NCBI GenBank assembly: GCA_036023115.1
Contig: JAYKKT010000087.1
Span: forward strand, 11,920,001-11,984,000
DNA: 64,000 nucleotides
Origin: Brasenia schreberi
Lineage: Eukaryota > Streptophyta > Magnoliopsida > Nymphaeales > Cabombaceae
Direction: 5' to 3'
Part shown: positions 47,701-54,818 of the stretch, in pieces
Numbering within the stretch: position 1 is the first letter of the stretch
How the letters are laid out: each line of letters opens with the position of its first letter
Position numbers and translations under genes: made by a program
The notes under the pieces: model-generated
The model's input: only the letters and a program-made list of their open reading frames with translations
Told to the model about the DNA's origin: nothing
The model's database searches: none

Positions 47701-49614
47701 TCAAAATCTGATGAGGTCTCAGGGAGAAGAAGGGAGAAGTGAAGAGAAGACAAGAGAGCAAGAATTTAGAGAGATGGAGGAGAAACTTGTGGAAGGATAT
47801 TTATTTTCATTCAATTTATTATTCTAGATGAGGATATTCTTTATATTTAAGGAGAGATTATAAGGAATATGTAGAAGCCGAATGGTCAGCATCTTCAATC
47901 TTATCCATTGAATGGTCATTTCCATCATGAGGCTTGATTGATATCTTTACTAATAACATTTAGATTAATATTCCATTTGAACCATTGATAATCATAACCC
48001 TTAAGTTTGAAAATAATGACTCCATATTATCTTCAATGGATCGTGAATATGATCAAATCCATTTGGTGACATCCATCCGAGTTCTTCTCCAAACCAAGAA
48101 TGTAATAAAACCTAAGCAAATGCGTTGGAGGTTCTTAGATACGATTAGCCATATTGAGTCCAGTAAACACTGAAAATCAAGCAGCTGAAAATTGATGTAA
48201 GAGTTGATATGGGAAGGATTGGATCACAAGGTCGTGCTACACTTATAGTGAAGGATAAAGCTTGAAGGTTTGATGCATATCTCAAGCTCAAAAGCAAATG
48301 TTAAAAAGAAAGGTGGGCGAACTAGAAATGTTTTCAACAGCTTCAGAACATAAGTTAGCTTAATGACCATTTATGATTTTTAGAAATGCAGCTTTTGAAT
48401 GATTGTTCATTCTAAAGCAATAGAAGGCAACACCAACCGCAAACCCTTTTTCTTTTTTATCAAAACACAAGCAACCAAAAAGTTGTATGTGTGGCCTTAT
48501 ATAAGTCATGGTCCTTGACAAAGAAACCCAAAACATTGGGAAAATCGCAAGCCTAGTAGGAACCGAAAAGAAAGAAAAACTGAGAATGAACAATCTATGC
48601 ACAGATTACACAGTTAAAGAAACAGCAAAAATTGGCTCAAATCGGGAGTAAACCTAACCAATCTGAAAAAGTGAAACAAATAAAGTAACAACTGACGAAC
48701 AGAAACTAGCAAATGTGTAATGGAAAAAACAGGTAAACTTTTTTTGGGGGGCGGGGTGGAGAGAGATGCTTTTCTGAACAAAGGGGGGAATTGAGAGAGG
48801 GAGAGGAGAGTCGATAAAAATCTAGCATCTGTGCAAGCGGAAAAAGTTAGGGAGCTGTTATAGTGTTTTTTGTTTTTGCCTTATTATTTTGAAAATCTAA
48901 ATAAGGTTAAGGTTTCTGAAATTACTTTTTCACCTTTTCCCCTTTCTTTTTTGAGCAGGCAGACTACAATTTTCTTTATGATTGTCCTTTATTCTGTTCA
49001 AAGTTTCAGGTCACCCTCTTGTGATTTCTGGAGTTAGGCACCACATCTCGCCTTAATACTGTTCCATCTACGTATTATACATCTACCACTTTCCTCTATT
49101 CTCTTTCTTTTTCTGAGAAGTGCTCCATTTTTCTTGCCTGTCACTACTCGTTCCAACTTCCAACTACGAGGCAGGAACTCAAGTTAATTTTATCATGATA
49201 ACATAGGGTTGTGATCAGTGTGCAGCGAATATTTTAATTTCTTATTATTAGTGTCTTTTGCTTATTTCTGAGGCTCCTGTGCTAGGCATGTAGATGTGTT
49301 TTACTGCTACAGTAACGTTCTTTTGAATCTATTCAGCTTCACAAGGGTATCAAGAAGTCTGGAATCATGGGATTTTGTGACCCCTGCCCGGAGGAACTAA
49401 AGCAACTATTTGTTGAATATACTTTGAGAGGCCAGAAGCATGAGGTCTTTTTAATCCCTTAATATTTTCCGTCTTTTAGTATCTTTATGCGTCACTATAT
49501 TGTTACATCATTCCCTGTTAGGATTTATGTGGGCGCATGCTTAAACTTTGGTTAATCCAGGTGACGGTTGGTGACTATGATGAGCTAGCGATACCGGCAT
49601 TGCACAAAGTCTAA
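17793..49614 (+). CDS. OWL1: DnaJ (J-domain) protein, OWL1/DNAJC11-like, 13 exons, 539 aa
   Basis: Exons, all bounded by GT-AG introns and joined in frame: 17793-17933, 19829-20115, 20418-20615, 20825-20939, 21267-21353, 22256-22344, 23891-23975, 30881-30934, 32140-32220, 33087-33164, 44464-44706, 49337-49444, 49561-49614 (1,620 nt). The J-domain spans residues ~10-80 across exons 1-2, with the HPD motif at residues 39-41, so it should stimulate Hsp70 ATPase. A charged helix ([12 protein letters not shown]) follows. Exons 3-8 give the beta-rich middle, and exons 11-13 the C-terminal DUF3395-type region. Length and order fit Arabidopsis OWL1 (about 538 aa), known in phytochrome A very-low-fluence responses; animal DNAJC11 is a mitochondrial cristae-organising factor. 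Orthology is inferred from memory of the family. The reading frame looks intact despite introns of 6.9, 11.3 and 4.6 kb full of transposons. Confidence 0.9.
21476..21493. repeat. (CT)n microsatellite in intron 5
   Basis: A pure CT dinucleotide run of about nine units within intron 5 of the DnaJ gene, about 160 bp upstream of the LINE tail insertion. Confidence 0.8.
21655..21753 (+). mobile_element. 5'-truncated RTE LINE tail (99 bp) in DnaJ intron 5
   Basis: Matches the last ~100 bp of the family (AACAAAGAATCCATGTAGC, then CTAGTATGAGAAAAGGCTTA, then TTG repeats). Flanking imperfect duplications are GGGAAAGTCAATGTT (21640-21654) and GGGGAAGTCACTGTT (21754-21768). It is in the sense orientation to the gene. 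Confidence 0.8.
23041..23190. repeat. Imperfect tandem duplication (~75-bp unit) in DnaJ intron 6
   Basis: Two adjacent units share GTTTGA(G/A)TCTT(C/T)CTCT, GTAACACA, and TATGTGTCTRCGCTCT followed by TTTTGACACACA. The second unit starts near 23117. No coding potential. Confidence 0.7.
24825..25185 (-). mobile_element. LTR of a Ty1/copia-type retrotransposon (361 bp)
   Basis: Read on the minus strand it begins TGTTAGGTCAAGG and ends CATTAACA, so its termini are the expected TG...CA with a 5-bp inverted repeat TGTTA/TAACA. It contains a TATA-like CTCTATAAATAGAG core promoter at about 25012-25030. It directly follows, on the same strand, the copia integrase fragment at 25190-25483, so it is best read as that element's 3' LTR. 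No matching 5' LTR was found in the window. Confidence 0.7.
25484..25558 (-). mobile_element. 75-bp RTE LINE stub inside the copia remnant
   Basis: On the + strand it starts with the AACAACAAC tail, then AAGCCTTTTCCCATACTAGA and GGCTACATGGATTCTTTG, which is the reverse complement of the LINE 3' end. The flanks carry an imperfect duplication TTGATTCTCAATATTTTTC (25464-25482) and TTGATTCCCAATATTTCTC (25559-25577). Confidence 0.82.
25658..26567 (-). mobile_element. Chimeric 910-bp insertion: antisense copia piece plus LINE 3' end
   Basis: Flanked by a perfect 16-bp duplication CATGAGCTACATTATA (25642-25657, 26568-26583) of the host copia sequence. Its left ~130 bp are the minus-strand RTE LINE 3' end, starting ACAAACAACTAAGCC. 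The rest holds a + strand copia segment: protease end at 25860-26040, GAG-pre-integrase at 26044-26292 with [13 protein letters not shown], and integrase start to about 26560 with [16 protein letters not shown]. As a retroposed unit its 3' end is the LINE tail, so the copia part was carried along antisense. Frames are broken by stops. Confidence 0.75.
27775..30702 (-). mobile_element. RTE-type LINE, near full length, in DnaJ intron 7
   Basis: Minus-strand element with a complete-looking 5' region (GGGATCACCC complement near 30650) and a 3' end with AACAACAAC at 27775. Coding pieces in order: 5' leader frame (30562-30257), endonuclease (30016-29330, with GGDLNGH and SQTQIDYF and the LTTQHRLL motif), linker (29405-28992), and reverse transcriptase (28982-28352, with LFADDIVLV near 28407-28433) up to the C-terminal piece (28012-27800). 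The frames are interrupted by several frameshifts and a deletion between motifs A and B. A possible target duplication AAAAAATAC occurs near 27766 and 30704. Confidence 0.88.
33375..36622 (+). mobile_element. Full-length RTE LINE (3,248 bp) in DnaJ intron 10, copy A
   Basis: Flanked by a perfect 16-bp duplication TGTTTTTGGTTTCCTC (33359-33374, 36623-36638). It starts AAACTCCGCCCATG and ends with CTAGTATGGGAAAAGGCTTA and TTG repeats. Coding pieces: 5' leader frame (33491-33745), endonuclease (about 33780-34470, with GGDLNGHVG in 34133-34375), linker (34695-35036), and reverse transcriptase (35033-36047, with SLYLFIMV and LFADDVVLV) to the C-terminal region (36257-36592). Several frameshifts and stops make it inactive. 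It shares with copy B a TGA at 34520-34522. Confidence 0.92.
36978..37543 (+). mobile_element. RTE LINE fragment (endonuclease to linker)
   Basis: Begins within the endonuclease region (ACATGTCGGTAAAGAGGC) and runs to the linker (ATGTTACAAATTGTATTATG). It is decayed and has no open frame. It is cut on the right by the minus-strand LINE at 37544. Confidence 0.8.
37544..39375 (-). mobile_element. RTE LINE, internally shortened, decayed
   Basis: Minus strand; the 3' end with AACAACAAC is at 37544 and 5'-region motifs are near 39360. The C-terminal piece (37904-37569) is still open. Parts of the reverse transcriptase (38140-38900) and the 5' leader remain, but most of the endonuclease is missing. 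It is flanked by a 12-bp duplication with one mismatch, TTGTATTATGCC (37532-37543) and TTGTATTATGTC (39376-39387). Confidence 0.85.
39630..42886 (+). mobile_element. Youngest full-length RTE LINE (3,257 bp), copy B
   Basis: Inserted inside the minus-strand LINE at 39388-44330, with duplicated TATGTACA (39622-39629 and 42887-42894). The 5' start GAACTCCGCCCATG is the same as in copy A, and the 3' end is CTAGTATGGGAAAAGGCTTA with TTG repeats. It has the best preserved coding frame in the window (see 39747-42854). It is in the sense orientation to the DnaJ gene. Confidence 0.93.
39747..42854 (+). pseudogene. RTE LINE polyprotein: AP endonuclease and reverse transcriptase, two TGA stops
   Basis: A single frame of 1,036 codons broken only by TGA at 40671-40673 and 40785-40787. 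Apurinic-type endonuclease: QETKW with Glu at codon 127, GGDLNGHVG with Asp 233 and Asn 235, and the TTQHRL motif between the stops. Reverse transcriptase: FIDLEKAYD (Asp 691), [12 protein letters not shown] (Gly 751) and a catalytic box reading FVDD (codons 780-783) instead of the FADD seen in other copies. A 27-nt in-frame deletion in the linker and a lost Glu after the catalytic box are private to this copy. The C-terminus has a Cys/His-poor WFGHIERR region typical of the family. It would nick target DNA and copy RNA in the nucleus if intact. Confidence 0.9.
43037..43356. repeat. 160-bp tandem duplication inside a LINE
   Basis: Two adjacent units (43037-43196, 43197-43356) both starting TTTTGTACATGTTGATGATT and ending before TTAATT. 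They differ at about ten positions. Other LINE copies have one such segment, so the duplication happened after insertion. Confidence 0.85.
45600..45770. repeat. AT/TA-rich microsatellite tract in DnaJ intron 11
   Basis: Many short TATATA runs between 45630 and 45770. It is the landing site of the LINE stub at 45771-45807. Confidence 0.7.
45771..45807 (+). mobile_element. Ultra-short (37-bp) RTE LINE insertion with TSD
   Basis: Only the final 37 bases of the LINE are present (CCAACCCCATCTAGTATGGG, then AAAAGGCTTAGTTGTTG). They are flanked by a perfect 14-bp duplication TATATATTACATAG (45757-45770, 45808-45821). Extreme 5' truncation by target-primed reverse transcription is the simplest explanation. 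Confidence 0.92.
45872..46229 (+). pseudogene. Coiled-coil gene fragment, tandemly duplicated (179-bp unit)
   Basis: Two units (45872-46050, 46051-46229), about 90% alike by eye. Each would encode a heptad-like [13 protein letters not shown] stretch followed by a Lys/Leu/Glu-rich helix, with a TAG or frameshift in both. Further coiled-coil-like pieces follow ([15 protein letters not shown] near 46408-46455 and [13 protein letters not shown] near 46553-46595). This looks like a decayed long coiled-coil protein gene inserted in DnaJ intron 11. The parent family cannot be named. Confidence 0.5.
46620..49336. other. Remainder of DnaJ intron 11, no gene recognised
   Basis: 47240-47700 is strongly G/T-rich (GGTGGG, GTGATG motifs), followed by a purine-rich stretch (47690-47790) and a TTTATATTTAAGGAGAG TATA-like motif near 47838. 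This could be a decayed LTR or MULE, but no ends were found. 48740-48810 holds a T-run/G-run. Short frames (47243-47446, 47985-48173) show no domain. Confidence 0.45.
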
Positions 49615-49673
49615 GCTTTGAAGTCTGACGAGTTAGCGATACCACAGGCATTACGCAAAGTCTAAGCTTTGAA
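49579..49673 (+). repeat. In-frame duplication of the DnaJ gene's last codons
   Basis: Unit 1 (49579-49622) contains the end of the coding region, [15 protein letters not shown] plus GCTTTGAA. Unit 2 (49627-49673) repeats it as DELAIPQALRKV-stop plus GCTTTGAA. The offset is 48 nt, a multiple of three. Unit 2 lies in the 3' UTR if the acceptor at 49559-49560 is used. An AG at 49622-49623 precedes unit 2 in the correct phase. Confidence 0.85.
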
Positions 49674-50370
49674 ATGGATAGTTTTATTCAGCAAGAAAAG
49701 TAGAAGCTCAGGAGCGTAAATTGGAGAGTTGCATACGCAAGAATTCATGCTTATGCGTGCCAGAGATTATTCGTCAGCACCACTGCGATTTTGGCGTCTT
49801 ATTGTAATAATTGATTGCCTCATCTGTAATTCCATTCAACATGGGAGCAGGTAGTGATATTACAAGCATAAGACTGAAGGAAGTAGAAGAGTATGTTGAT
49901 ATTTGTGGTGATTATTTGTGACAAGCTAGTTTTAAGAATTGCTGCTTTGTAACTTTAGGCCTTCAGATAATTCTGGTTCACTTTTTTCTCTTCCCCTTTT
50001 AGATAGGTTCAAGGGAACTTGATCGCAAAAGAGAATCATACAACATGATCTTATTCTTTTTAATTCAAATGCAGATAATGACACTAGACACAACCCGGCC
50101 ATTGTGAGAAAACCACTTTATTTTAGTATCTGTCCAATCAGCGAAGTGAGCGTCCTTGACAACGCTGCCAAGTAAACCAAGAAGCATTTGAGTTAGTACG
50201 AAGCTTTTCAAATCTTTTACAACGAACTCCCACATTTTTGCAATCAGCTTTTGTACTCGTTAAATCTCAGTTGGCATTGGGTGTCATGTCTTACGTATCC
50301 CAATTAGGCTGGGACTTGTGCTGTTAGCTCTGAACGAATATTAGCTTGTTTGGTTAAGCATGTAGAACAT
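49674..50370. other. DnaJ 3' UTR and downstream spacer
   Basis: A weak poly(A)-signal-like AATAATTGATTG occurs near 49805. 50040-50115 resembles 18829-18915 inside DnaJ intron 1 (shared CATGATCTT.TTCTTTTT and TGTGAGAA), a further unclassified repeat pair. No gene seen. Confidence 0.4.
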
Positions 50371-50389
50371 CTCTCTCTCTCTCTCTCTC

Positions 50390-50459
<70 letters not shown>
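50371..50459. repeat. Compound microsatellite (CT)10-GA-(AT)22-(AC)11
   Basis: 50371-50390 is CT, 50393-50436 AT and 50437-50459 AC, all uninterrupted. It is likely polymorphic and able to extrude non-B DNA. Confidence 0.95.
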
Positions 50460-51050
50460 GCACACTTTTAACTTTGATGAGTAGCTTGCTTTTAGCTCTC
50501 TAAAGTTGGCCCATGTTCAGTTCATGTTAAGCTCGGTACGAATGAGGTGATAAGCTGAACACCAACGAGATCGAGTGAACAAGCAAGTCAATGGATGAGT
50601 CTAGTTGTGTTCGTTCGCCTGTCTACATGAGAAAACACTTGGTTTGGATCAAGTTTGTCGTTACAAAATTTTCGATTAAGGTTATTGAAATGTATGCAAA
50701 TAACATGGTGGTTCCGTAGGATCCATGTTTGAAACTGATCAACCTTTCCATTGATTCAAGTCCACCGAATCCTATCTACCTTTACATGGGTGGTGAAAAC
50801 TTGAAAGTGACGAGCATACCTTCATGGTAAAAGGTCGGTCAAGTTCATCCTGGACTTGTTTGGATCAAGTATCATTCCCTGTACGACAGTCTTAAGGTCT
50901 TTGAAAACTCAAAACAAGTTACGAATGAGGTGCATCCACTCGACTTGGAGGACCAATTCTAAGTAGGCTAGACTCGACTAACAGCCAGAGCTAATGAGTC
51001 CAACAGAGATGATGGTGAGTCTAGAAATTCTTCTGGGTGGGGTGAATAGC

Positions 51051-51185
51051 CTTTTTCTTTTTTGGTTACAAGAAGAGGCCAAACCCTAACGCCCACACCC
51101 ACATATGCACCTTCTAGGGGTTGAACACCCCACCAGCAGTAAAGGCGGTAGAGCGCCCTGCCATTGAGCCAACACTCTAGGTGTA
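51051..51185 (-). mobile_element. tRNA-derived SINE, copy 2 (135 bp)
   Basis: On the minus strand: GAGTGTTGGCTCAATGGC (A box), GGGGTGTTCAACCCC (B box), GTGGGTGTGGGCGTTAGGG, then CTTCTTGTAACCAAAAAAG. It is flanked by a 9-bp duplication GTGAATAGC (51042-51050, 51186-51194). Best consensus-like copy of the family with members at 713, 884 and 15755. Confidence 0.82.
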
Positions 51186-51531
51186 GTGAATAGCTTTTTT
51201 TATTGAAAGGCAAGTGGGGTAGTCTGACTCACTCTTATATTCATAACAAACTTATCCACGCTATAAACGTTGGAAACCAGTCGGGGGATGATCCTTTCAG
51301 ATTTTCCTGCTCCTAAGCTTACAAAATTAGATTTATATCCAACTTTTTCAATTTCAAACCTTCGCAAAAGCACCATTGAAGATATAACAGAGCCTGAAGA
51401 TTTAATGGGCTAACTAAATCACTTGAGGAAGTTTCATTGATCACCTGATCAGCAGGCCCTTGTTTGTTAGAGAATAAAACGCCAAATGCCCACTCCCCAT
51501 GGTTGAGTAATTGTTCTTGGGTTAACTATCT

Positions 51532-51813
51532 GTGGACTGTCTAGACTCCGCCGTGTCCAAGCAGCAGAGGATTCCGTCTTCCTTTTCTCAAACGGTTGTG
51601 GACCTGTTCGGTTCCAGTAAAAGCCCGAACTCCGCAGGGCAATTTTCCCTCTTCAAATTCATTCTTGTAAGCGACCCCCACCACCAACCCCCCCCCCCCA
51701 AAAAACAAAAAAAAACATTCCGCGGACTCTTTCTTCGCTCTTCCTCTGTGGCTGCGCTGCGTGGAGACTCGTCGATGAACCAGGAAACCCTAGAAAACCT
51801 TCATCACAGTTAG
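51532..51813 (+). other. Possible upstream ORF or leader of the PPR gene
   Basis: A 93-codon frame beginning ATGGACTGTCTAG, ending at TAG 51811-51813. It includes a C-run/A-run (about 51687-51716) and has no recognised domain, so it is probably just 5' leader or promoter DNA. If transcribed, it would act as an upstream ORF. Confidence 0.25.
51785..51793 (+). promoter_or_regulatory. Telo-box AAACCCTAG upstream of the PPR gene
   Basis: AAACCCTA elements are common near the transcription start of plant genes for translation and organelle biogenesis. Here one lies 166 bp before the PPR start codon. A single match to an 8-base motif is only suggestive. Confidence 0.4.
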
Positions 51814-51958
51814 AGTTTCCGTGGGAACGAGATTAAAGATTGGGAAGGAGGGACAATACAATCAGTGCGTTTTCCTTTTCGGATTTTTCTTGGTATGAAT
51901 CCGCAGAACCGGGGGAAAACCTTCAAAGAATGACGTCTGTCAGGTGGTCTTTAGGAAA

Positions 51959-54238
51959 ATGTTGTTTCTATCCACTGGAACCTTCTTTCTGCGGAGAAAA
52001 TCACACTTTGTGAGTTGCTTTTGTCGTTCGCTTCCGCTATTCAGAAAACTTCATTCTGCAAATGGTAATTTGAATCTCCTTCAGTTCATTGAATTTCCAC
52101 ATCTGAGATTGAGACCGCCTATTGTTTGCTTATATACGAAAGCAAAACACTCGAAGTCGATTGATACCTTAGATACAAGAACTCTTTGCGAATTTGTCAA
52201 GAAAGATATGTGGGACGAAATCCGCGTTGCGGTTTCGACCGAGTCGGGATTAAATAAGGCTGGGCTTCACATGATTCTTCTAACATTGAGAAGGGAACCG
52301 CATTTGGCATTGAAGTTTTTCACTTGGGCGAAAATCCAGAAGGACATGCAGCTCACTAGTGAGAGTTTCTGCATTATAATTCACATTCTCTTCAGGGCTA
52401 GGATGTACCATCATGCCAAAGAGCATCTCAAAGCTGTTGTTGCAATGAGCAGGGCCTTAGAGGAGTCCGACGATGTTTTTGAAACGTTGAGAGCCACAGG
52501 GGTTGTGTGTGAGTCTGGTTTTGGGGTGTTCGATTCTCTTTTTAGCGTCTTGACAGAATTGGGAATGCTTGAGGCCTCGAGTAAGTGCTTTTACAGAATG
52601 AAGAAGTTTAGACTATTTCCAAGGACTGGTTCGTGCAATATTCTTTTGGATAGACTGTTCAAATCTAGGCAAGGCGATTTATCGAAGAAGATTTTTAGGG
52701 ACATGGTTGTATCTGGAATCACTCCGAATATTTTCACATTCAACATAATGATAGATTTTACGTGCAAGGAGGGGGATCTGAATTTTGCAAAGGAGTTGTT
52801 CTTGCAGATGAAGGAGATGTGTATTTCACCAGATGTTGTTACCTATAACTCCTTGATTGATGGGTATGGGAAGTTTGGTAAATTGGAAGAGGCACTGCAT
52901 CTGTTTCAAGAAATGAAGGGCATGGGATGCAATCCGGATGTCATAACGTTTAATTCTTTAATGAATGTACATTTTAGATATGGAAACCTTCAGGATGGTC
53001 TGAACTTTTTCAGTGAAATGAGGGCCAATGGTGTGAATCCTAATGTTGTAACATACAGTACCTTAATTGATGCTTTTTGCAAGAATGGAGCTATGCAATG
53101 GGCGATCAAGTTTCTTACCGATATGAGGAGGTTTGGTCTTATTCCTAATGAATTTACATATACCTCCTTGATAGATGGAAACTGTAAAAACGGTAATTTT
53201 CATGAAGCGACATTGCTAGTCAAAGAAATGGTTCAGGCAGGCCTCTGTCCGAACATAGTGACCTATTCAGCGTTAGTTGATGGCCTTTGTAAACAAGGGA
53301 AGATTAAGGAAGCAGAAGAGATATTTGAAGCCATGAAAAATATTGGTATAGCTCCTAATCAATTAGTATACACTTCCCTTATCCATGGGTATTTCAGCGA
53401 GAAGAATACTAGCAAGGCAATGAAGTTGGTGGATGAAATGAAAAATTATGGACTTGAAGCTGATTTGTCATTATATGGTACAGTTATCTGGGGTCTATGT
53501 AAGGAACACATGTTATGTGAAGCAAAAGCTTTCATGTCCTCAATGTCAAAAGATGGCCTAAAGCCCAATGCTGTTATACTCACAACCCTTATGGATGCAT
53601 GTTTCAAGGAAAGAAAGGTTTCTGAAGCCTTCACTCTTCTAAATGAAATGATTGATCTCGGGACACTTCCTACAGTTGTGACATATTGTTCCATAATTGA
53701 TGGATTATGCAAGGATGGTTCCATCACTGAAGCATGTTATCATTTTGATAAAATGAAAGAACTTGGACTATCCCCCAACACAACTGCTTACAGTGCCCTA
53801 ATTGATGGTCTTTGTAAAAGTGGCCTCTTAGAAGACGCGACAAAGTTGTTCAATGAATTGCTAGGATGTGGCTTAGCTCCAGATATAGTCACTTATACAT
53901 CCCTTATTGACGGTAACATGAAGCATGGGAATCTTGAAGAAGCCTTCATTCTTAGGGACAGGATGATTGAGAGTGGTCTTGATCCTGACCTTCATACATA
54001 CACTTCGTTGGTCTGGGGGCTTTGCTCAAAGTGCCTAATGCAGCAGGCTAAGGACATTTTCTCAGAGATGCTTGAGAAGGGTATTCAGCCAGACGAAGCT
54101 ATTTACAATTGTTTGGTATACAAGTACATTGAGCTAGGGCAGCTTGACGATGCCTATGAAATGCAGCATGATATGACAAAGAGGGGTTTGATCAACAGTT
54201 TGCCTTGTGCTGATGTTTCTGACAAGTATGCTGTTTGA
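51959..54238 (+). CDS. P-class pentatricopeptide repeat protein, 759 aa, intronless
   Basis: Start chosen at the ATG at 51959; the frame is open 15 nt further upstream only from a GTG. An out-of-frame ATG at 51930 opens a 27-codon ORF that overlaps this start and may damp translation. Residues 1-35 are Arg/Ser/Phe-rich without acids, like an organelle (probably mitochondrial) presequence. Residues 223-747 are fifteen uninterrupted 35-residue PPR motifs, preceded by at least two degenerate ones. No E, DYW or SMR domain follows, only a 12-residue tail. P-class PPR proteins bind organelle RNA to stabilise, process or splice it. Length and repeat order resemble Arabidopsis At2g02150 (about 761 aa), by recall. 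No stops or frameshifts: a working gene. Confidence 0.93.
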   Translation: MLFLSTGTFFLRRKSHFVSCFCRSLPLFRKLHSANGNLNLLQFIEFPHLRLRPPIVCLYTKAKHSKSIDTLDTRTLCEFVKKDMWDEIRVAVSTESGLNKAGLHMILLTLRREPHLALKFFTWAKIQKDMQLTSESFCIIIHILFRARMYHHAKEHLKAVVAMSRALEESDDVFETLRATGVVCESGFGVFDSLFSVLTELGMLEASSKCFYRMKKFRLFPRTGSCNILLDRLFKSRQGDLSKKIFRDMVVSGITPNIFTFNIMIDFTCKEGDLNFAKELFLQMKEMCISPDVVTYNSLIDGYGKFGKLEEALHLFQEMKGMGCNPDVITFNSLMNVHFRYGNLQDGLNFFSEMRANGVNPNVVTYSTLIDAFCKNGAMQWAIKFLTDMRRFGLIPNEFTYTSLIDGNCKNGNFHEATLLVKEMVQAGLCPNIVTYSALVDGLCKQGKIKEAEEIFEAMKNIGIAPNQLVYTSLIHGYFSEKNTSKAMKLVDEMKNYGLEADLSLYGTVIWGLCKEHMLCEAKAFMSSMSKDGLKPNAVILTTLMDACFKERKVSEAFTLLNEMIDLGTLPTVVTYCSIIDGLCKDGSITEACYHFDKMKELGLSPNTTAYSALIDGLCKSGLLEDATKLFNELLGCGLAPDIVTYTSLIDGNMKHGNLEEAFILRDRMIESGLDPDLHTYTSLVWGLCSKCLMQQAKDIFSEMLEKGIQPDEAIYNCLVYKYIELGQLDDAYEMQHDMTKRGLINSLPCADVSDKYAV

Positions 54239-54733
54239 AGAATTCATTTCCATGGGGTTCATCTTAAAAAGAAGTTATAATGTCACAGAACCAGATCTTG
54301 GTATGGGACATTACTTATTTAAGCTGTGCGTTGCAAGAAAAGGAGATTTTCTTACATCAAAAAGGTGAATGGTTGCACGCTCAGGTCTAAATTTCAGAAT
54401 TCACCTTGTCGGCATTCTCAGCAGTAGCTTCCTTTTGAACTTTTGTGTTAGCGGTAAGGTGTTGCACTTTTTCTTTCCAATGAAAATTCAGCGTCTTTTC
54501 ATATTATAGGTGTGTTTAAGTTCTGGTGTTGGTTCCACTTTGGGCAGGCTAGAAAAGTAGGAGGAACTTAATTCTGCAAATACTCAGTGTGTTTGCTCTT
54601 GTTACTTGGACCCTGGCATGGTCGATGATTGGTCCATTTAATTGTTGATTCATCTTCTAAACACTACGTTCCTGGAGAAGTCACACCCAATAAGACATTT
54701 TGCTGCTCCTGGGATTTTAACGATGGAGATACT
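54239..54733. other. PPR 3' UTR and downstream DNA
   Basis: No frame of interest. The transcript end cannot be fixed, because only weak AT-rich poly(A)-like motifs are present. Confidence 0.4.
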
Positions 54734-54755
54734 GTATTTGAATCATGAACAGATA

Positions 54756-54796
54756 AAACAACAACAACAACAAAGCCTTTTCCCATACTAGCTGGG
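54756..54796 (-). mobile_element. Ultra-short (41-bp) RTE LINE insertion with 22-bp TSD
   Basis: Contains AAACAACAACAACAACAAAG followed by CCTTTTCCCATACTAG, the reverse complement of the LINE end. The flanking 22-bp direct repeats (54734-54755 and 54797-54818, beginning GTATTTGAATCA) differ at one base. Confidence 0.92.
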
Positions 54797-54818
54797 GTAT
54801 TTGAATCACGAACAGATA

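Noticed and set aside
51944..51958. Upstream start of the PPR protein
   Set aside because: The frame opens at a GTG here; plant nuclear genes start with ATG, so 51959 is used.
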